Shown: positions 1-8,640 of the stretch, piece by piece
How the letters are laid out: each line of letters starts with the position of its first letter
How positions within the stretch are numbered: position 1 is the first letter of the stretch
NCBI RefSeq assembly: GCF_013409365.1
Contig: NZ_JACCBA010000001.1
Coordinates: 8,432,001-8,496,000 of the forward strand
DNA from: Actinomadura luteofluorescens
Lineage (GTDB): Bacteria > Actinomycetota > Actinomycetes > Streptosporangiales > Streptosporangiaceae
Reading direction: 5' to 3'
Length of the DNA stretch: 64,000 nt
The notes under the pieces: generated by a model
What the model was told of the DNA's origin: nothing
What the model saw: the letters and a program-made list of their open reading frames with translations, nothing else
The model's database searches: none
Made by a program: the position numbers and the translations under genes

Positions 1-311
1 TGGTGTTGTACCAGTCCACGTACTCGGCGGTGGCCAGCTCGACGCCGGTCAGGTTCTTCCACGGCCCACGCGGTTTGAACAGCTCGGTCTTGTACAAGCC
101 GATCGCCGACTCCATCAAGGCGTTGTCGAGCGCGTCGCCGACCGTGCCGATGGAGGCGTCAATCCCAGCGTCGACCAGGTGCGTGGTGAACCGGAAAGAG
201 GTGTACTGCGACCCCGCGGCCCTGTGGTGCACCAGGCCGAGCCCGGCAGGGCGTCCGGCCCGGTCGCGCCGCCACAGCGCCATGTCCAGTGCATCCAGCA
301 CCAGGCGGGTT
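1..311 (-). pseudogene. IS3-family transposase OrfB, C-terminal fragment
   Basis: Read from 311 down to 1, one frame gives an IS3-type integrase core: GSQYTSFRFTTHLVDAG, then DNALMESAIGLYKTEL, then EYVDWYNT at the window edge. The usual second catalytic Asp sits in an HHSD.GSQY motif; here it reads HHRAAGSQY, so the Asp appears lost. The 5' part is missing where the neighbouring IS3 copy begins at 312, and the 3' end runs off the window. No start codon belongs to it. It is an inactive remnant of an IS different from the adjacent intact copy. Confidence 0.8.
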
Positions 312-350
312 TGATGTACCCCGTGTTGAGTGGAGTCGCGTTGCTGGACT

Positions 351-1199
351 TCATACCGGTTGGCGGGTCGGACAGAGCATCTCGTACTCGATGGGGGTGC
401 GCATCCCCAGGGCGCTGTGGCGTCGTTGCCGGTTGTGGAAGATCTCGAGGTAGTCGAAGATCGCGTTGGCGAGTTCGATGCGGGTCTTCCAGCGCTGCCG
501 GTTGAGGAGTTCGACCTGCATGCGGCCCCAGAAGGACTCGATGACGGCGTTGTCGAAGCAGTCGCCGATCGATCCCATCGAGGGAACCGGGCCGGACTCT
601 TGGGCGCGGCGGGTGAACACCCAGGAGGTGAATTGCACCCCGTGATCGGAGTGGATCAGCCCACCCGGCTGCGGGGCGCGGTTCTGGATGGCCATGCCGA
701 GCGCGTTGGTGACCAGCGTGGATGTCTGGGTGGAGTCGATGGACCAGCCGACCACGCGGCGGGAGTAGACGTCCAGGACGACGCAGCAGTACACCTTGCC
801 CTCACGGGTGGGGTGCTCGGTGATGTCGGTGACCCACAGCTTGTTGGGGACATCCCAGTGGAAGTCCCGATCGACCAGATCGGCCGCGGTCGGGACCTGC
901 GGGACCGGACGGCGTCGCCGGCTGCCGGGCAGGCCGCGGATGCCCTCGCGCTGCATCAGCATCTTTATGGTGCCGTGCCATACGACCAGGCCGCTGCCCA
1001 AGGTGAGCTCGGCATGGATACGACGTGCGCCGTAGGTGCCACGAGAGGCGGCGTGGATCTGCCGGATCCGCTCGGTCAGCCATGCGTGCCGCAGCGATCG
1101 CGGCGAGGGCGACCGGCTTCGCCAGGCGAAGTAGCCCGACTCTGACACCTCCAGCACCCGGCAGGCGACCTGGACCGGCAGACCTTCGCTCGCCAGCAC
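351..1199 (-). CDS. IS3-family transposase OrfB (DDE integrase)
   Basis: The catalytic half of an IS3 transposase, 282 residues from the first ATG. The DDE residues are all visible: WVTDITEHPT, LIHSDHGVQFTS and DNAVIESFWGRMQVELL. It starts with an HTH_21-like segment (CRVLEVSESGYFAWRSR). It is probably expressed as an OrfAB fusion by a -1 frameshift in the CCCCCAAAAGG stretch near 1218-1230, because the upstream OrfB frame continues as PKRRFEAIAVLASEG. It looks intact and potentially active. Confidence 0.9.
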   Translation of the reverse strand: MLASEGLPVQVACRVLEVSESGYFAWRSRSPSPRSLRHAWLTERIRQIHAASRGTYGARRIHAELTLGSGLVVWHGTIKMLMQREGIRGLPGSRRRRPVPQVPTAADLVDRDFHWDVPNKLWVTDITEHPTREGKVYCCVVLDVYSRRVVGWSIDSTQTSTLVTNALGMAIQNRAPQPGGLIHSDHGVQFTSWVFTRRAQESGPVPSMGSIGDCFDNAVIESFWGRMQVELLNRQRWKTRIELANAIFDYLEIFHNRQRRHSALGMRTPIEYEMLCPTRQPV

Positions 1200-1513
1200 C
1201 GCGATCGCTTCGAACCGCCTTTTGGGGGCACCACCTCTCGCACCACCTCTCGCACCAGCTCGATCGCCCGCTTGGTGACCGACAGCTCGGTCTCCAGCTC
1301 CCGGATCCGCTTACGGGCGGCCAGCAGTTCGGCCTGCTCAGTCGTCGTGACCCCGGGCAGCTGACCCTTGTCGATCAGATCCTGCTTGCGCCAGGTGTAG
1401 ATGGTCTGATCGCTGATCCCTAGATCACGGCCGACCTCCCGGACCGGACGTCCGGCCTCGACCAGATCCAACACCTTGCGACGGAACTCCGGCGGGTAGC
1501 CCTTGCGTGGCAC
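1076..1513 (-). CDS. IS3-family transposase OrfA (helix-turn-helix)
   Basis: The DNA-binding half of the IS3 transposase. It has an HTH_Tnp_1 fold (PPEFRRKVLDLVEAGRPV, then DLGISDQTIYTWRKQD) followed by a leucine-zipper-like coil (ARKRIRELETELSVTKRAIELV). I chose the GTG at 1513 (VPRKGYPPEF) because the residues upstream do not resemble OrfA; another in-frame codon is possible. The zero-frame stop lies inside orfB, as expected for frameshift-coupled OrfA/OrfB pairs. Confidence 0.85.
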   Translation of the reverse strand: MPRKGYPPEFRRKVLDLVEAGRPVREVGRDLGISDQTIYTWRKQDLIDKGQLPGVTTTEQAELLAARKRIRELETELSVTKRAIELVREVVREVVPPKGGSKRSRCWRAKVCRSRSPAGCWRCQSRATSPGEAGRPRRDRCGTHG

Positions 1514-1614
1514 GCCGACCTCTTCTCGTGGGTCAATGGCACGAAAGCCAACCAAAGTGACTCCACGGAGGGCGGGGTACATCACCTCTACCGAACCCGG
1601 GGCGCTTCACGAGG

Positions 1615-2247
1615 TTAATAGCGGTGGTTCTTGCCGAGCCCTGGGAGTCCGCCGGACATTGTGCGAGGCCCACCGTGGGACCAGTCCGGGATCCGCTCCC
1701 CGATCGGTTCTGATCGCCATCCCACAGGCTTGCTAGCTGAGGGCTTTGGCTTGGTTAAAACGTCCAGCGCTTCCACGAAACTGTCCCGGCCTGTGATCCG
1801 GCAAGCGACCTCGCGCACGGCGGCATCGAGCTTTCGTATGACGGCTAGCTCGGACGGGTACGGGACAACGTTGGCGCCTCTGGTGTACGCGACCGTGCCG
1901 GGCCTCTCGGCGTGCTTGCGGGCCCCGATAACGGGCCCCTTCACGACGCCCTTGCGGTTACGGTAGGCGATGAAGGGTAGTCGGGGCCAAGCGCGGTGGT
2001 ACCGCTTTTCGGGCAGGTACGGCGGGTCGGCACTGTTGAGGGCAGTGTGTGCCCGTTCGTAGGGCGCGACACCTGTGATCTGCTCGACTGCCGTGCAGGT
2101 CACGAGGGCGAGATGTGCTATCGCGTCGCGCTCTCGATTCAGAGGCACTTGGACGCAGACCCAACCTGGTGTGTCCGTGAACCGCACCTGACCCCACTGG
2201 TGTTCTGCCTTGATCCACACAGCGATCTTTGGCCATGCTGCCGTCAT
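1615..2247 (-). CDS. Unknown 210-residue protein
   Basis: I do not recognise a family. The ATG at 2247 (MTAAWPKIAVWIKAEHQWG) is preceded by CTGGAG about 8 bp upstream; the frame is open further upstream but that part looks unlike coding sequence. The middle is basic (KRYHRAWPRLPFIAYRNRKG) and the C-terminus is Pro/Gly-rich. There are no membrane segments or signal peptide. It lies between an IS3 element and a decayed region, so it may be a passenger gene or part of a degraded element. Its codon use and long open frame support a real gene. Confidence 0.5.
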   Translation of the reverse strand: MTAAWPKIAVWIKAEHQWGQVRFTDTPGWVCVQVPLNRERDAIAHLALVTCTAVEQITGVAPYERAHTALNSADPPYLPEKRYHRAWPRLPFIAYRNRKGVVKGPVIGARKHAERPGTVAYTRGANVVPYPSELAVIRKLDAAVREVACRITGRDSFVEALDVLTKPKPSASKPVGWRSEPIGERIPDWSHGGPRTMSGGLPGLGKNHRY

Positions 2248-2326
2248 TACTCCAGAATGAAGCCAGGATCTGGTTGAAGGCGATAGATAGGTTGAGCTGG
2301 ACCAGATTCGGCCAGACTGGCCGAGT

Positions 2327-2557
2327 TGGGCTGGCACGGCAACGGCGAGGGCGGCACGCTCGCCTGCCGGGTCGACCGGCCCCACACCAACCTGCCTCCC
2401 GAGTCGTGCAGGGGACTACCCGGTCGTATACGACAGCGACGAGCTGTCCGACCATCGGCCCGTCTGGGGAGCGTTCACCTTCGGGCGGTGGCGCGCTGGT
2501 GGCGGAGTGCGGGCCCTTCCTGGCCTTCGCGCAACTGTACGCACGCGACGTCCCTGA
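2327..2557 (+). pseudogene. Endonuclease/exonuclease/phosphatase-fold tail, decayed
   Basis: One frame reads CRVDRPHTNLPPESC; after a one-base frame change near 2410 the next frame reads DYPVVYDSDELSDHRPVWGAF and stops at 2555-2557. SDHRPV followed by a hydrophobic strand is the C-terminal signature of DNase I-like (EEP) hydrolases. Only the last 50 or so residues survive, split by a frameshift. It runs directly into the DUF1963-like frame downstream, so two unrelated gene ends appear to have been joined by deletion. Confidence 0.45.
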
Positions 2558-3152
2558 CCTGGCACCGCCACCGCACGCCGATCTGCTGCAGGTGCTGTGG
2601 TGTCCGTGGGACCACGACGACCTGTCGTGCCCGGCGGTGATCCTGCGGTGGCGGCGGGCGGACGAGGTCACCGTCGCGCTCGATCCGCAGCCCGAACCGG
2701 AACTGATGGAGTACGGCGCCTACCTGCCCGACCCATGCGTCCTGTATCCGGAGCAGATCGTCGAGTATCAGTACGCCGACTTTCTGCCCGCCGACCTGCA
2801 CCGCAGGCTGAGAGAGTGGAGCCAGGAGACCGGCCACAGCTACCAGGACCTGTCGATCGCCTCCGGGATGAAGGTCGGCGGTTGGTCCTCCTGGCACCTC
2901 ACCGATCCCTACCCCATGATCTGTGAGTGCGGCGCCGACCTTGAACTACTGCTGTGCATCGACGGTTCCGAATGGGATGGCAACCGCACCTGGCAACCGG
3001 TCGAGGACATCGAGATCAAATCGGCCGAGCAGTTCCACCGCCATCCCCCTCTCAACAGCCCGACCAACATCACGATCGGCCGCGGCTACGGCCTGTGGAT
3101 CTTCACCTGCCCCGTTTCCCACGACCACCCGCACCAGATGAGCATGCAATGA
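2500..3152 (+). pseudogene. DUF1963 (YwqG)-like protein, N-terminally truncated
   Basis: The convincing part runs from FLAFAQLYARDVPDL through LLQVLWCPWDHD, KVGGWSSWHL..PMICECGADLELLLCIDG and a C-terminal THITIGRGYGLWIF-like strand to the stop. The GGW.SW...C.CG pattern and the closing GYGLWIFTC segment resemble actinobacterial DUF1963/YwqG proteins of unknown function. The frame stays open upstream to 2229, but that part is out-of-frame remnant of another gene. No good start or ribosome site precedes the conserved part, so I treat it as truncated. Confidence 0.55.
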
Positions 3153-3345
3153 ACGCGCCGCCTCGGCCGTGCTGATCGCGGCAGACCGAGGGCTTCCCCC
3201 GAACGGCCGGAACGACGCTGCGCCTAGTCGACTGGCGGCGGGCGGGCAGGCTGGGGTAGCGCTCAGAAGTTGGACCGGGTTGTCAGTGGCGGGTGGTACG
3301 TCTGTTGCTCTGTCGATCAGCTTCTCGGGGGAAGGACGGGCAGGT

Positions 3346-4344
3346 ATGGCGGGAGAGCGCTACGTTGACCACGAGGTCCTCAAAGCTTTCGCGCAGCGCA
3401 AGGTGAACGTGCCGAAGGAGGAGGCAAAGGAGCGCCGCCGTCAGGTGAACTACCTGCGGGAGCGGCTGGAGGACTACATCGCGGGCCACCCGGACTTTGA
3501 CCTGGTGAAGCTCCGCGCGTCCGGCAGCACAGCCAAGCACACGGCGATCCGGCGCAGGAGTGGCACGGGGTCGGACGCGGACGTTGCCGCCTACCTGCGG
3601 ACAACGGATACCGGCATCGAGGTCTCGACGATGCTGAGCTGGCTGCGAGACCGCTGCATCGAGGTCTATGGGGCCACGAAGGAGGCGGACGACTTCAAGC
3701 CGTCGGACCACGCCGTTGGGATCACCATGCGCGGCAGTGGTTTGAAGATCGACGTCGTGCCAGTGCTGCACACCGGCGAGCCGGATGACAGGGGCTACCT
3801 GGTCACCTCCGACGGCATCAAGGTGCTCACCTCGGTCACGCTGCACCTCCAATTCATCCAGACGCGCAAGGACAAGGCCGGCGGCGGTTACCGGGAGGTT
3901 ATCCGGCTGCTGAAGGCGTGGATCCGCGAGAGTAAGGAGGCCGACCCGGAGCTGCGTTGCAAGTCGTTCCTGCTCGAACTCCTGGTGGCCCACCTCTGGG
4001 ACGTCGGCTGGAACGGCAAGCCGCTCCAAGTCGACGACTACCCGGCAGCGATCGAGCAGGTTCTCTCCTACATCGTCCGCACCGGCCTGAGGACGCCGAT
4101 CATCTTCACCGACTACTACAAGGCCGAGGCGGTGAACGCGACGGCGCACCCGATCCAGGTCTGGGACCCGGTCAACCCGGAGAACAACATCACGTGCGGC
4201 TACATCGAGCAGGACCGGCAGCGGCTGGTGAACCACGCCAAGACCGCCCTCGAGACAATCTCGATGGCCGCCTACGCGGCCACCAAGAGTGAGGCGCTCG
4301 AGGCTTGGCGCGAGCTGTTCGGCCCTACCTTCCCGGGAGAGTGA
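3346..4344 (+). CDS. CBASS CD-NTase (cGAS/DncV-like nucleotidyltransferase)
   Basis: Signal-generating enzyme of the CBASS operon; the family makes cyclic di- or oligonucleotides from NTPs on phage infection. The 332-residue protein has the nucleotidyltransferase signature: Gly60-Ser61 in RASGSTAKHT, the acidic pair in SDADV (Asp77, Asp79) and a third Asp at 136 (GLKIDVVPVL), followed by a helical OAS1-C-like domain (SFLLELLVAHL). I chose the ATG at 3346, preceded by a purine-rich GGGGGAAGGACGGG, because upstream in-frame residues do not look like the family. It is first of four tightly spaced genes. Product identity and clade cannot be read from the sequence. Confidence 0.88.
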   Translation: MAGERYVDHEVLKAFAQRKVNVPKEEAKERRRQVNYLRERLEDYIAGHPDFDLVKLRASGSTAKHTAIRRRSGTGSDADVAAYLRTTDTGIEVSTMLSWLRDRCIEVYGATKEADDFKPSDHAVGITMRGSGLKIDVVPVLHTGEPDDRGYLVTSDGIKVLTSVTLHLQFIQTRKDKAGGGYREVIRLLKAWIRESKEADPELRCKSFLLELLVAHLWDVGWNGKPLQVDDYPAAIEQVLSYIVRTGLRTPIIFTDYYKAEAVNATAHPIQVWDPVNPENNITCGYIEQDRQRLVNHAKTALETISMAAYAATKSEALEAWRELFGPTFPGE

Positions 4345-4346
4345 TC

Positions 4347-4862
4347 ATGACCGGCTCGTACACGAGATCCGCCTCCGCTTCGTTCACGATCACCGACGCC
4401 CGGTATGTCGGAGGCAGAGTCGGCGCCGATCTGCGTCTCCTACACAACCTCTACGGCAAACCCGGCCTCGACAACATCGAGAACTACGCTGAGGAGGTTG
4501 CGGTCCTCCTGGACCGCGGATTCCTCGACACCGTCGACTACGGCTTCCGCGACACAGCGACCAACGCTTGGAAGCTCCGCCTGCGATACAAGGCCACGGT
4601 CGGCGGCCAGCTCACGGACTCACGGCCAGGCAGTTTTCCGGACCCGGTCGACCTCACCGGCTACGGCTTCCACAGTCACCTGACCTACAACTCTGCCTTC
4701 TGGCTCCTGACCAGCAGCGACCAGGCCGGGGTTAAGCAGAGCCTCCCGATCTCCCGGACGACCAGTACCGCCCCGAGTGCTCTCACGGGTACCACCACTA
4801 CAGGGCACGGCTACGCCCGCAACGGCGCTGGCGTGTCCCGCGACGTCTATGTCGCCTACTAG
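4347..4862 (+). CDS. cap7: Bacterial HORMA-domain protein (HORMA-1, Cap7-like)
   Basis: A 171-residue single-domain protein that starts 2 bp after the CD-NTase stop. The opening SFTITDARYVGGRVGADL, the middle YAEEVAVLLDRGFLDTVDYGF and the end LTYNSAFWLL..VKQSLPISRT match the HORMA_1 family of type III CBASS. In known systems the HORMA protein binds a peptide trigger, closes, and activates its partner CD-NTase; TRIP13-like ATPases reopen it. The Ser/Thr/Gly-rich C-terminal tail ending SRDVYVAY fits the family's flexible closure region. Only one HORMA gene is present; some type III operons carry two. Confidence 0.85.
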   Translation: MTGSYTRSASASFTITDARYVGGRVGADLRLLHNLYGKPGLDNIENYAEEVAVLLDRGFLDTVDYGFRDTATNAWKLRLRYKATVGGQLTDSRPGSFPDPVDLTGYGFHSHLTYNSAFWLLTSSDQAGVKQSLPISRTTSTAPSALTGTTTTGHGYARNGAGVSRDVYVAY

Positions 4863-4892
4863 TCCAGCGTCATCGGCAGGAAGAACTACGAC

Positions 4893-5813
4893 GTGACCAG
4901 CCAAGACGACCTGTTCCACCCCGTCATCGAACTGCCCGAGCCCACACGCCGCGCGCGCTACGACCGCCTGGTCGGCCTCGATGACACAAAACTCCGCCTG
5001 CGCAAAGAAGCCGCGCTCCTCGCGGACCCCCACCGGCTCCAGGCTTGGGCCGCCGCATATCACGGTGGCGATGTCGCTGCTCTCACCCTCTTCGCGGACC
5101 GGGCGCCGTTGTTCATCTTCGGCGGTGACGTCGGCTCCGGTAAATCGGCCCTGGCCGAGTCCTTCGGCTGCGACCTCGCCGACTTTCTCGAACTGCCCGT
5201 ATACCTGTACAGGCTCAAGCTCGCCACTCGTGGCAGCGGCCTGGTAGGTGAGATGACCTCACTCATCGGCGACGCCTTCACCCACATGCACATGATGGGC
5301 AAGCGCGTCTCGGACCCTCGCGGTGTGCGCGCCGTGCAAATCCTCGTCGTCGACGAGGCCGATGCCCTGGTGCAGTCCCGCGAGGCCCAGCAGATGCACC
5401 ACGAGGACCGCGCCGGCGTTGACGCGTTCCTGGCTGGCATCGACGGCCTTGCCGGTGCCCGACTTCCGGTCGTTGTGGTGCTGTGCACCAACCGGCTCGT
5501 CGCCCTCGACCCCGCCATCATGCGGCGCGCAGCGGCCACCTTCACCTTCAGTCGCCCCAACGATGAGCAACGTTACGAGGTCCTCAGCCAGGCACTCGAC
5601 GGGCTCGGCATCCGGCCGGAAACCGTCCGCAAGGTCGTGGAACTCACCGGCCCCAACGGCGACCAGCCCGGCTACACGTTCTCCGACCTGACCCAGCGCC
5701 TGGTCCCGGCCGCCGTCTTCCGCGCTTTCCCCGACCGGCCGGTCACCGATGAAGACCTCCTCGCCCTCGCCGAGGAACTGGAGCCGACCCCTGTCTTCAC
5801 CGAGAGACGCTGA
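4893..5813 (+). CDS. cap6: TRIP13-like AAA+ ATPase (Cap6)
   Basis: Predicted remodeller that disassembles the active HORMA:CD-NTase complex and keeps CBASS off without phage. The 306-residue AAA+ protein has Walker A GGDVGSGKS (77-85), Walker B ILVVDEADAL with Asp154-Glu155, a sensor-1 Asn in VVLCTNRL, and RR near the arginine-finger position (IMRRAAATF). The GTG start at 4893 has AGGAAG about 9 bp upstream. Its stop overlaps the next start (TGATG), indicating translational coupling with the effector. The HORMA plus TRIP13 pair defines type III CBASS. Confidence 0.88.
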   Translation: MTSQDDLFHPVIELPEPTRRARYDRLVGLDDTKLRLRKEAALLADPHRLQAWAAAYHGGDVAALTLFADRAPLFIFGGDVGSGKSALAESFGCDLADFLELPVYLYRLKLATRGSGLVGEMTSLIGDAFTHMHMMGKRVSDPRGVRAVQILVVDEADALVQSREAQQMHHEDRAGVDAFLAGIDGLAGARLPVVVVLCTNRLVALDPAIMRRAAATFTFSRPNDEQRYEVLSQALDGLGIRPETVRKVVELTGPNGDQPGYTFSDLTQRLVPAAVFRAFPDRPVTDEDLLALAEELEPTPVFTERR

Positions 5814-7297
5814 TGACCCATCTGCCCGCGGCTGGCCCTACCAGCGTTCGCACCACCGGCGACTACTACCAGTGGCTCGTCGCATGGGAGGCCTGCCTGA
5901 GCCTCCTTCGGGAGACCGCCGCCCGCTCGCACAACCCCGTCCGCGCAGTCGGTGTCGAACTCGAGGGCGTGGGCAACCTCGACGACGTTGTCCTGCTGCG
6001 TGACGCACCTCCAAACACCTACAAGCAGGTCAAGTACGCGGTTGACAGTGCTACACCGGTCAACGAGGACTATCTGACCAAGCCCAGCGTCAACGGTGGT
6101 CCGTCGATCCTCACGAAGATCGCCAGGACTTGGAAGATGCTGACGGCGGACAGCGGCAGCGCCGACCTGCGCCTGGTCACCAACCGGGCGGCCGACCCCG
6201 AGGACGTCCTAATGGCGGGCCGCGACGCCCGCACCGGCCTCCTTATACCCAAGGCGGCCATGGGCGGGGCCAGGTCCAATCGAGGCAAGGCCCGCGCCCG
6301 GTGGGCACAGGAAGCAGGGCTGACCGAGGCCGAGCTCATAGATCTCCTGTCCGTGCTGCGATTTGACCTGCCTCTGGACATGGTCTGGTATCAGGAAAAC
6401 CTTCGACTCCTAATGGCCGTTACCGGGCTTCGCCACGACCAGCGGGCGCTTGAGGAGGGAGCTACCTGGGTCGCCAAAGTGGTTCGCGAAGGTCGACGTG
6501 AATTCACGTTGACAATGGTTGAGGCGGCAGTCGCCAAGTTGGACCTGAAGGCTGGCCCCGCCCGGGCCGTACTGTCAATCGCCACTCTCAAGCCGGACCC
6601 GCTGGCTTCGGACGCTGACCATGCCATCGACTGGGTCGACCGCTTCGAGGGTGACTCCGACTATGCCAAACGTCGTCCCTTGCCGCCGAACACTTGGGCG
6701 CAGCTACAAGCAGACATTGAGGCCGCGCCGGGAGCCCTGCCCGCCGGGACTACCGCCGTCTCCGTTACGGGCAGTATCCGTCTCGCGCCGGCCTTCCTAG
6801 TCGGCACCACATTCCGCATGGTCACCGGTGCCGACCTCGCGGTGGTCCAGCGCGGAAGGACCGGTAGCCAACTCTGGTCCACCTCCGACCCATTCGACAC
6901 TGCCTTGACCCCGGGAGTCTGGGAGTACGAGATCGGCCAAGGCGACGAGGTCGCCATCGCCATCGCCGTTGCGGCAGACCCCACTGAGGACGTCCTGGAA
7001 TACCTGCGTGAGCAGAATGTCCCCGTCAGCAAGCTCATCGTCCTCACCCCGTCGAGCGGCACAGCGAACGACGGCTCCGTCCCCGACAGCACCGCTGCAA
7101 ATGCCCTGGCCGTTGGCATCCGCGACCACCTCCGCCGTTCCACCCGGCGGGTTCGGCGAATGCACCTTTTCCTCGCCTGCCCCATGGGACTTGCTGTTCT
7201 GCTGGGCAACCGCTGGAACCGGCTATGTCGAACCGTCGTGTATGAGGACATCAAATTTGAGAGCGGGTATGAATCGGCATTCACTGTGGACGCATAA
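5813..7297 (+). CDS. cap4: Cap4-like nuclease-SAVED CBASS effector
   Basis: Predicted effector that destroys DNA when its SAVED domain binds the cyclic nucleotide. The 494-residue protein begins with a Cap4/DUF4297-type nuclease: GDYYQWLVAWEACLSLL, then an acidic GNLDDVVLL and YKQVKY (Asp57/58, Gln72, Lys74), a restriction-enzyme-like core. The C-terminal half is SAVED and ends in the diagnostic HLFLACPMGLAVLLGNRWNRL followed by a YE..SAFTV strand. It overlaps the TRIP13 stop by one base and is the last gene of the operon. Cap4 family members respond to cyclic trinucleotides; the ligand here is not known. Confidence 0.85.
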   Translation: MTHLPAAGPTSVRTTGDYYQWLVAWEACLSLLRETAARSHNPVRAVGVELEGVGNLDDVVLLRDAPPNTYKQVKYAVDSATPVNEDYLTKPSVNGGPSILTKIARTWKMLTADSGSADLRLVTNRAADPEDVLMAGRDARTGLLIPKAAMGGARSNRGKARARWAQEAGLTEAELIDLLSVLRFDLPLDMVWYQENLRLLMAVTGLRHDQRALEEGATWVAKVVREGRREFTLTMVEAAVAKLDLKAGPARAVLSIATLKPDPLASDADHAIDWVDRFEGDSDYAKRRPLPPNTWAQLQADIEAAPGALPAGTTAVSVTGSIRLAPAFLVGTTFRMVTGADLAVVQRGRTGSQLWSTSDPFDTALTPGVWEYEIGQGDEVAIAIAVAADPTEDVLEYLREQNVPVSKLIVLTPSSGTANDGSVPDSTAANALAVGIRDHLRRSTRRVRRMHLFLACPMGLAVLLGNRWNRLCRTVVYEDIKFESGYESAFTVDA

Positions 7298-7404
7298 GAA
7301 ACCCGAGTTGAAGAGCCCGCAGCCTACTCGGTAGTCTTCAGTGACCCTTTTTTATCCGTCTGAGCGGACGCCGATCACAGCGTGATCGCGATGGGGACGT
7401 TCGG

Positions 7405-7690
7405 CGGGTGACGTGAAGAAACCCCTGGTAGACGGGTTGATCACCACAACCACCGTGTCTGAACCAGGGGCTCTGCATGCTGTTCTAGCGCGCTGCCGTC
7501 GATTTGTCGCGTCCAACGCGTCCGGCGGCACCGCAAGGCGATCGGATCGGCCTGGCGGCTGCTCAACCCCGGGTAGCAGGCCCTGATGGTGCTGGTTCAC
7601 CTGCGCAAGGGCGAGACGTTCGCCGAGCTCGGAGCCGGGGCCGAGGTGTCGACGAGCACGGCCTGGCGGTATGTCCAGGAGCACTGGCGT
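7405..7690 (+). pseudogene. IS5-type transposase remnant
   Basis: The segment MVLVHLRKGETFAELGAG followed by VSTSTAWRYVQE closely matches the complete transposase at 58224-58994 (MTLVYLRKGETYAELGAG, VSTATAWRYVNE). The preceding stretch, with CCCCTGGTAG and the scrambled start of the gene, also resembles that element's promoter end. A stop and frame changes break the N-terminus, and the DDE core is missing after about 7690, where the sequence passes into unrelated DNA. It is a decayed cousin of the element that splits the RHS gene. Confidence 0.75.
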
Positions 7691-7749
7691 AGCTATACAG
7701 AAGTCACTGTGTTCGGGCTCGCAGGTTTGGCCCTGGTCCAGTAGGGCCA

Positions 7750-8243
7750 CGGCATCCATCTCGCGCGAGGCTGGGAACCGTGACGTCATCACCTGTGACT
7801 CAAGCCACGGGATGGTCCAGATCTGGCGTGGCCGCCACGGTGAACAGACCTTTCCTACGTTGCAGGGTTATGTCGGCCCCCAGCCTGGGTCACGCCAGAG
7901 ATGTGAGATGCGTAGCGATCGGGCGGAGCGCGACCCGTGACGTGATCGTTTCGGTAAATTGGGAAGGAACCGTACGGCTTTGGAATGCAGGTACGGAGCA
8001 GCCAGTTGGAGCACCTCTAATCGTTCATCGAGGCGGGATCGGGTCGGTGGCAATCGGCTGTATCGGCAGGCGCGGCATTTTTTTTCCCGACTCTCGTGAC
8101 GACACGGTACGAATTTGGGCCGCTATTACGGCATCCTCGATCGGCGGCCCCTTTGCTGGCCACCATGGCTGGATGCATGCGGTAGCGATGGGACGTGCGA
8201 GCGATCGTGACCTCATCGTCTTGGTTCGCAGGACACCGGGCTG
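7750..8243 (+). pseudogene. WD40-repeat protein fragment
   Basis: An open stretch contains two recognisable WD40 blades and part of a third: VRCVAIGRSATRDVIVSVNWEGTVRLWNA, then IGSVAIG...DDTVRIWAA, then a closing GHHGWMHAVAMGRASDRDLIV, in which the usual VSGS.D after DV is lost. Blade spacing is about 45 residues, as in actinomycete WD40 proteins with an N-terminal kinase or caspase domain. There is no upstream domain, credible start or ribosome site, and the frame ends in the middle of a blade. It is a leftover of a larger gene. Confidence 0.65.
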
Positions 8244-8379
8244 ATCACGTACGAGCACTGATTGCATCCGGAACTGGCTTGAGGTATTTGGGGGCGGGAC
8301 GATAATGATCGAAACATCACGCCCTTAAGAACGCCAGGAGAGCCCGGGGTGTTGGTGCCGATCACGAAGCTCGGTGCTC

Positions 8380-8640
8380 GGTGTCACCATACTCAAATTC
8401 GGTACCAACCCAGCCCCGGAGGCGTGCGCGAGTTGGTCCCGGTTCGCCGAGGAGGCGGGTTGACTTCGGGATGGTCTCCGACTACCTCGCGGTCACGCCT
8501 GATGTATCCGGCGCCATACTTGATCCTTTCGCCGTCCTGGGACGGTTGGCGGGGACGACCGAACGTATCGGATTGGAACGACGGTCACCGTTCTGCTGTA
8601 CCGGCATTCGTCCCAGGCGGCGCGATAGGGCGGGTCAACT
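8380..8640 (+). pseudogene. Luciferase-like monooxygenase N-terminal fragment
   Basis: Pieces in two frames read DFGMVSDYLAVTPDVSG, ILDPFAVLGRLAGTTERIGL and a frame-shifted VTVLLYRHSSQAARA-like end. This is the order seen near the N-terminus of LLM-class flavin oxidoreductases (substrate-facing loop, then L..AGRTERIGLGT). At least two frame changes are needed to join them and the barrel beyond this point is absent. It is not a functional gene. Confidence 0.55.

Larger units (their letters stand above)
312..1584. mobile_element. IS3-family insertion sequence, complete
   Basis: About 1273 bp bounded by imperfect inverted repeats. The left end starts TGATGTACCCCG and the reverse complement of the right end starts with the same 12 bases, with GTGGAGTC shared further in. 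It carries overlapping orfA and orfB on the minus strand. No clear target duplication flanks it (GTT on the left, CCT on the right), so the ends may have rearranged after insertion next to the older IS3 fragment. Confidence 0.8.

Noticed and set aside
2229..2500. N-terminal extension of the DUF1963-like frame
   Set aside because: This frame overlaps another gene's remnant that reads as an EEP tail in neighbouring frames, so the extension is not real protein.
3283..4236. A 317-residue minus-strand open frame over the CD-NTase
   Set aside because: The plus strand has all catalytic motifs of the CD-NTase; the antisense has none.
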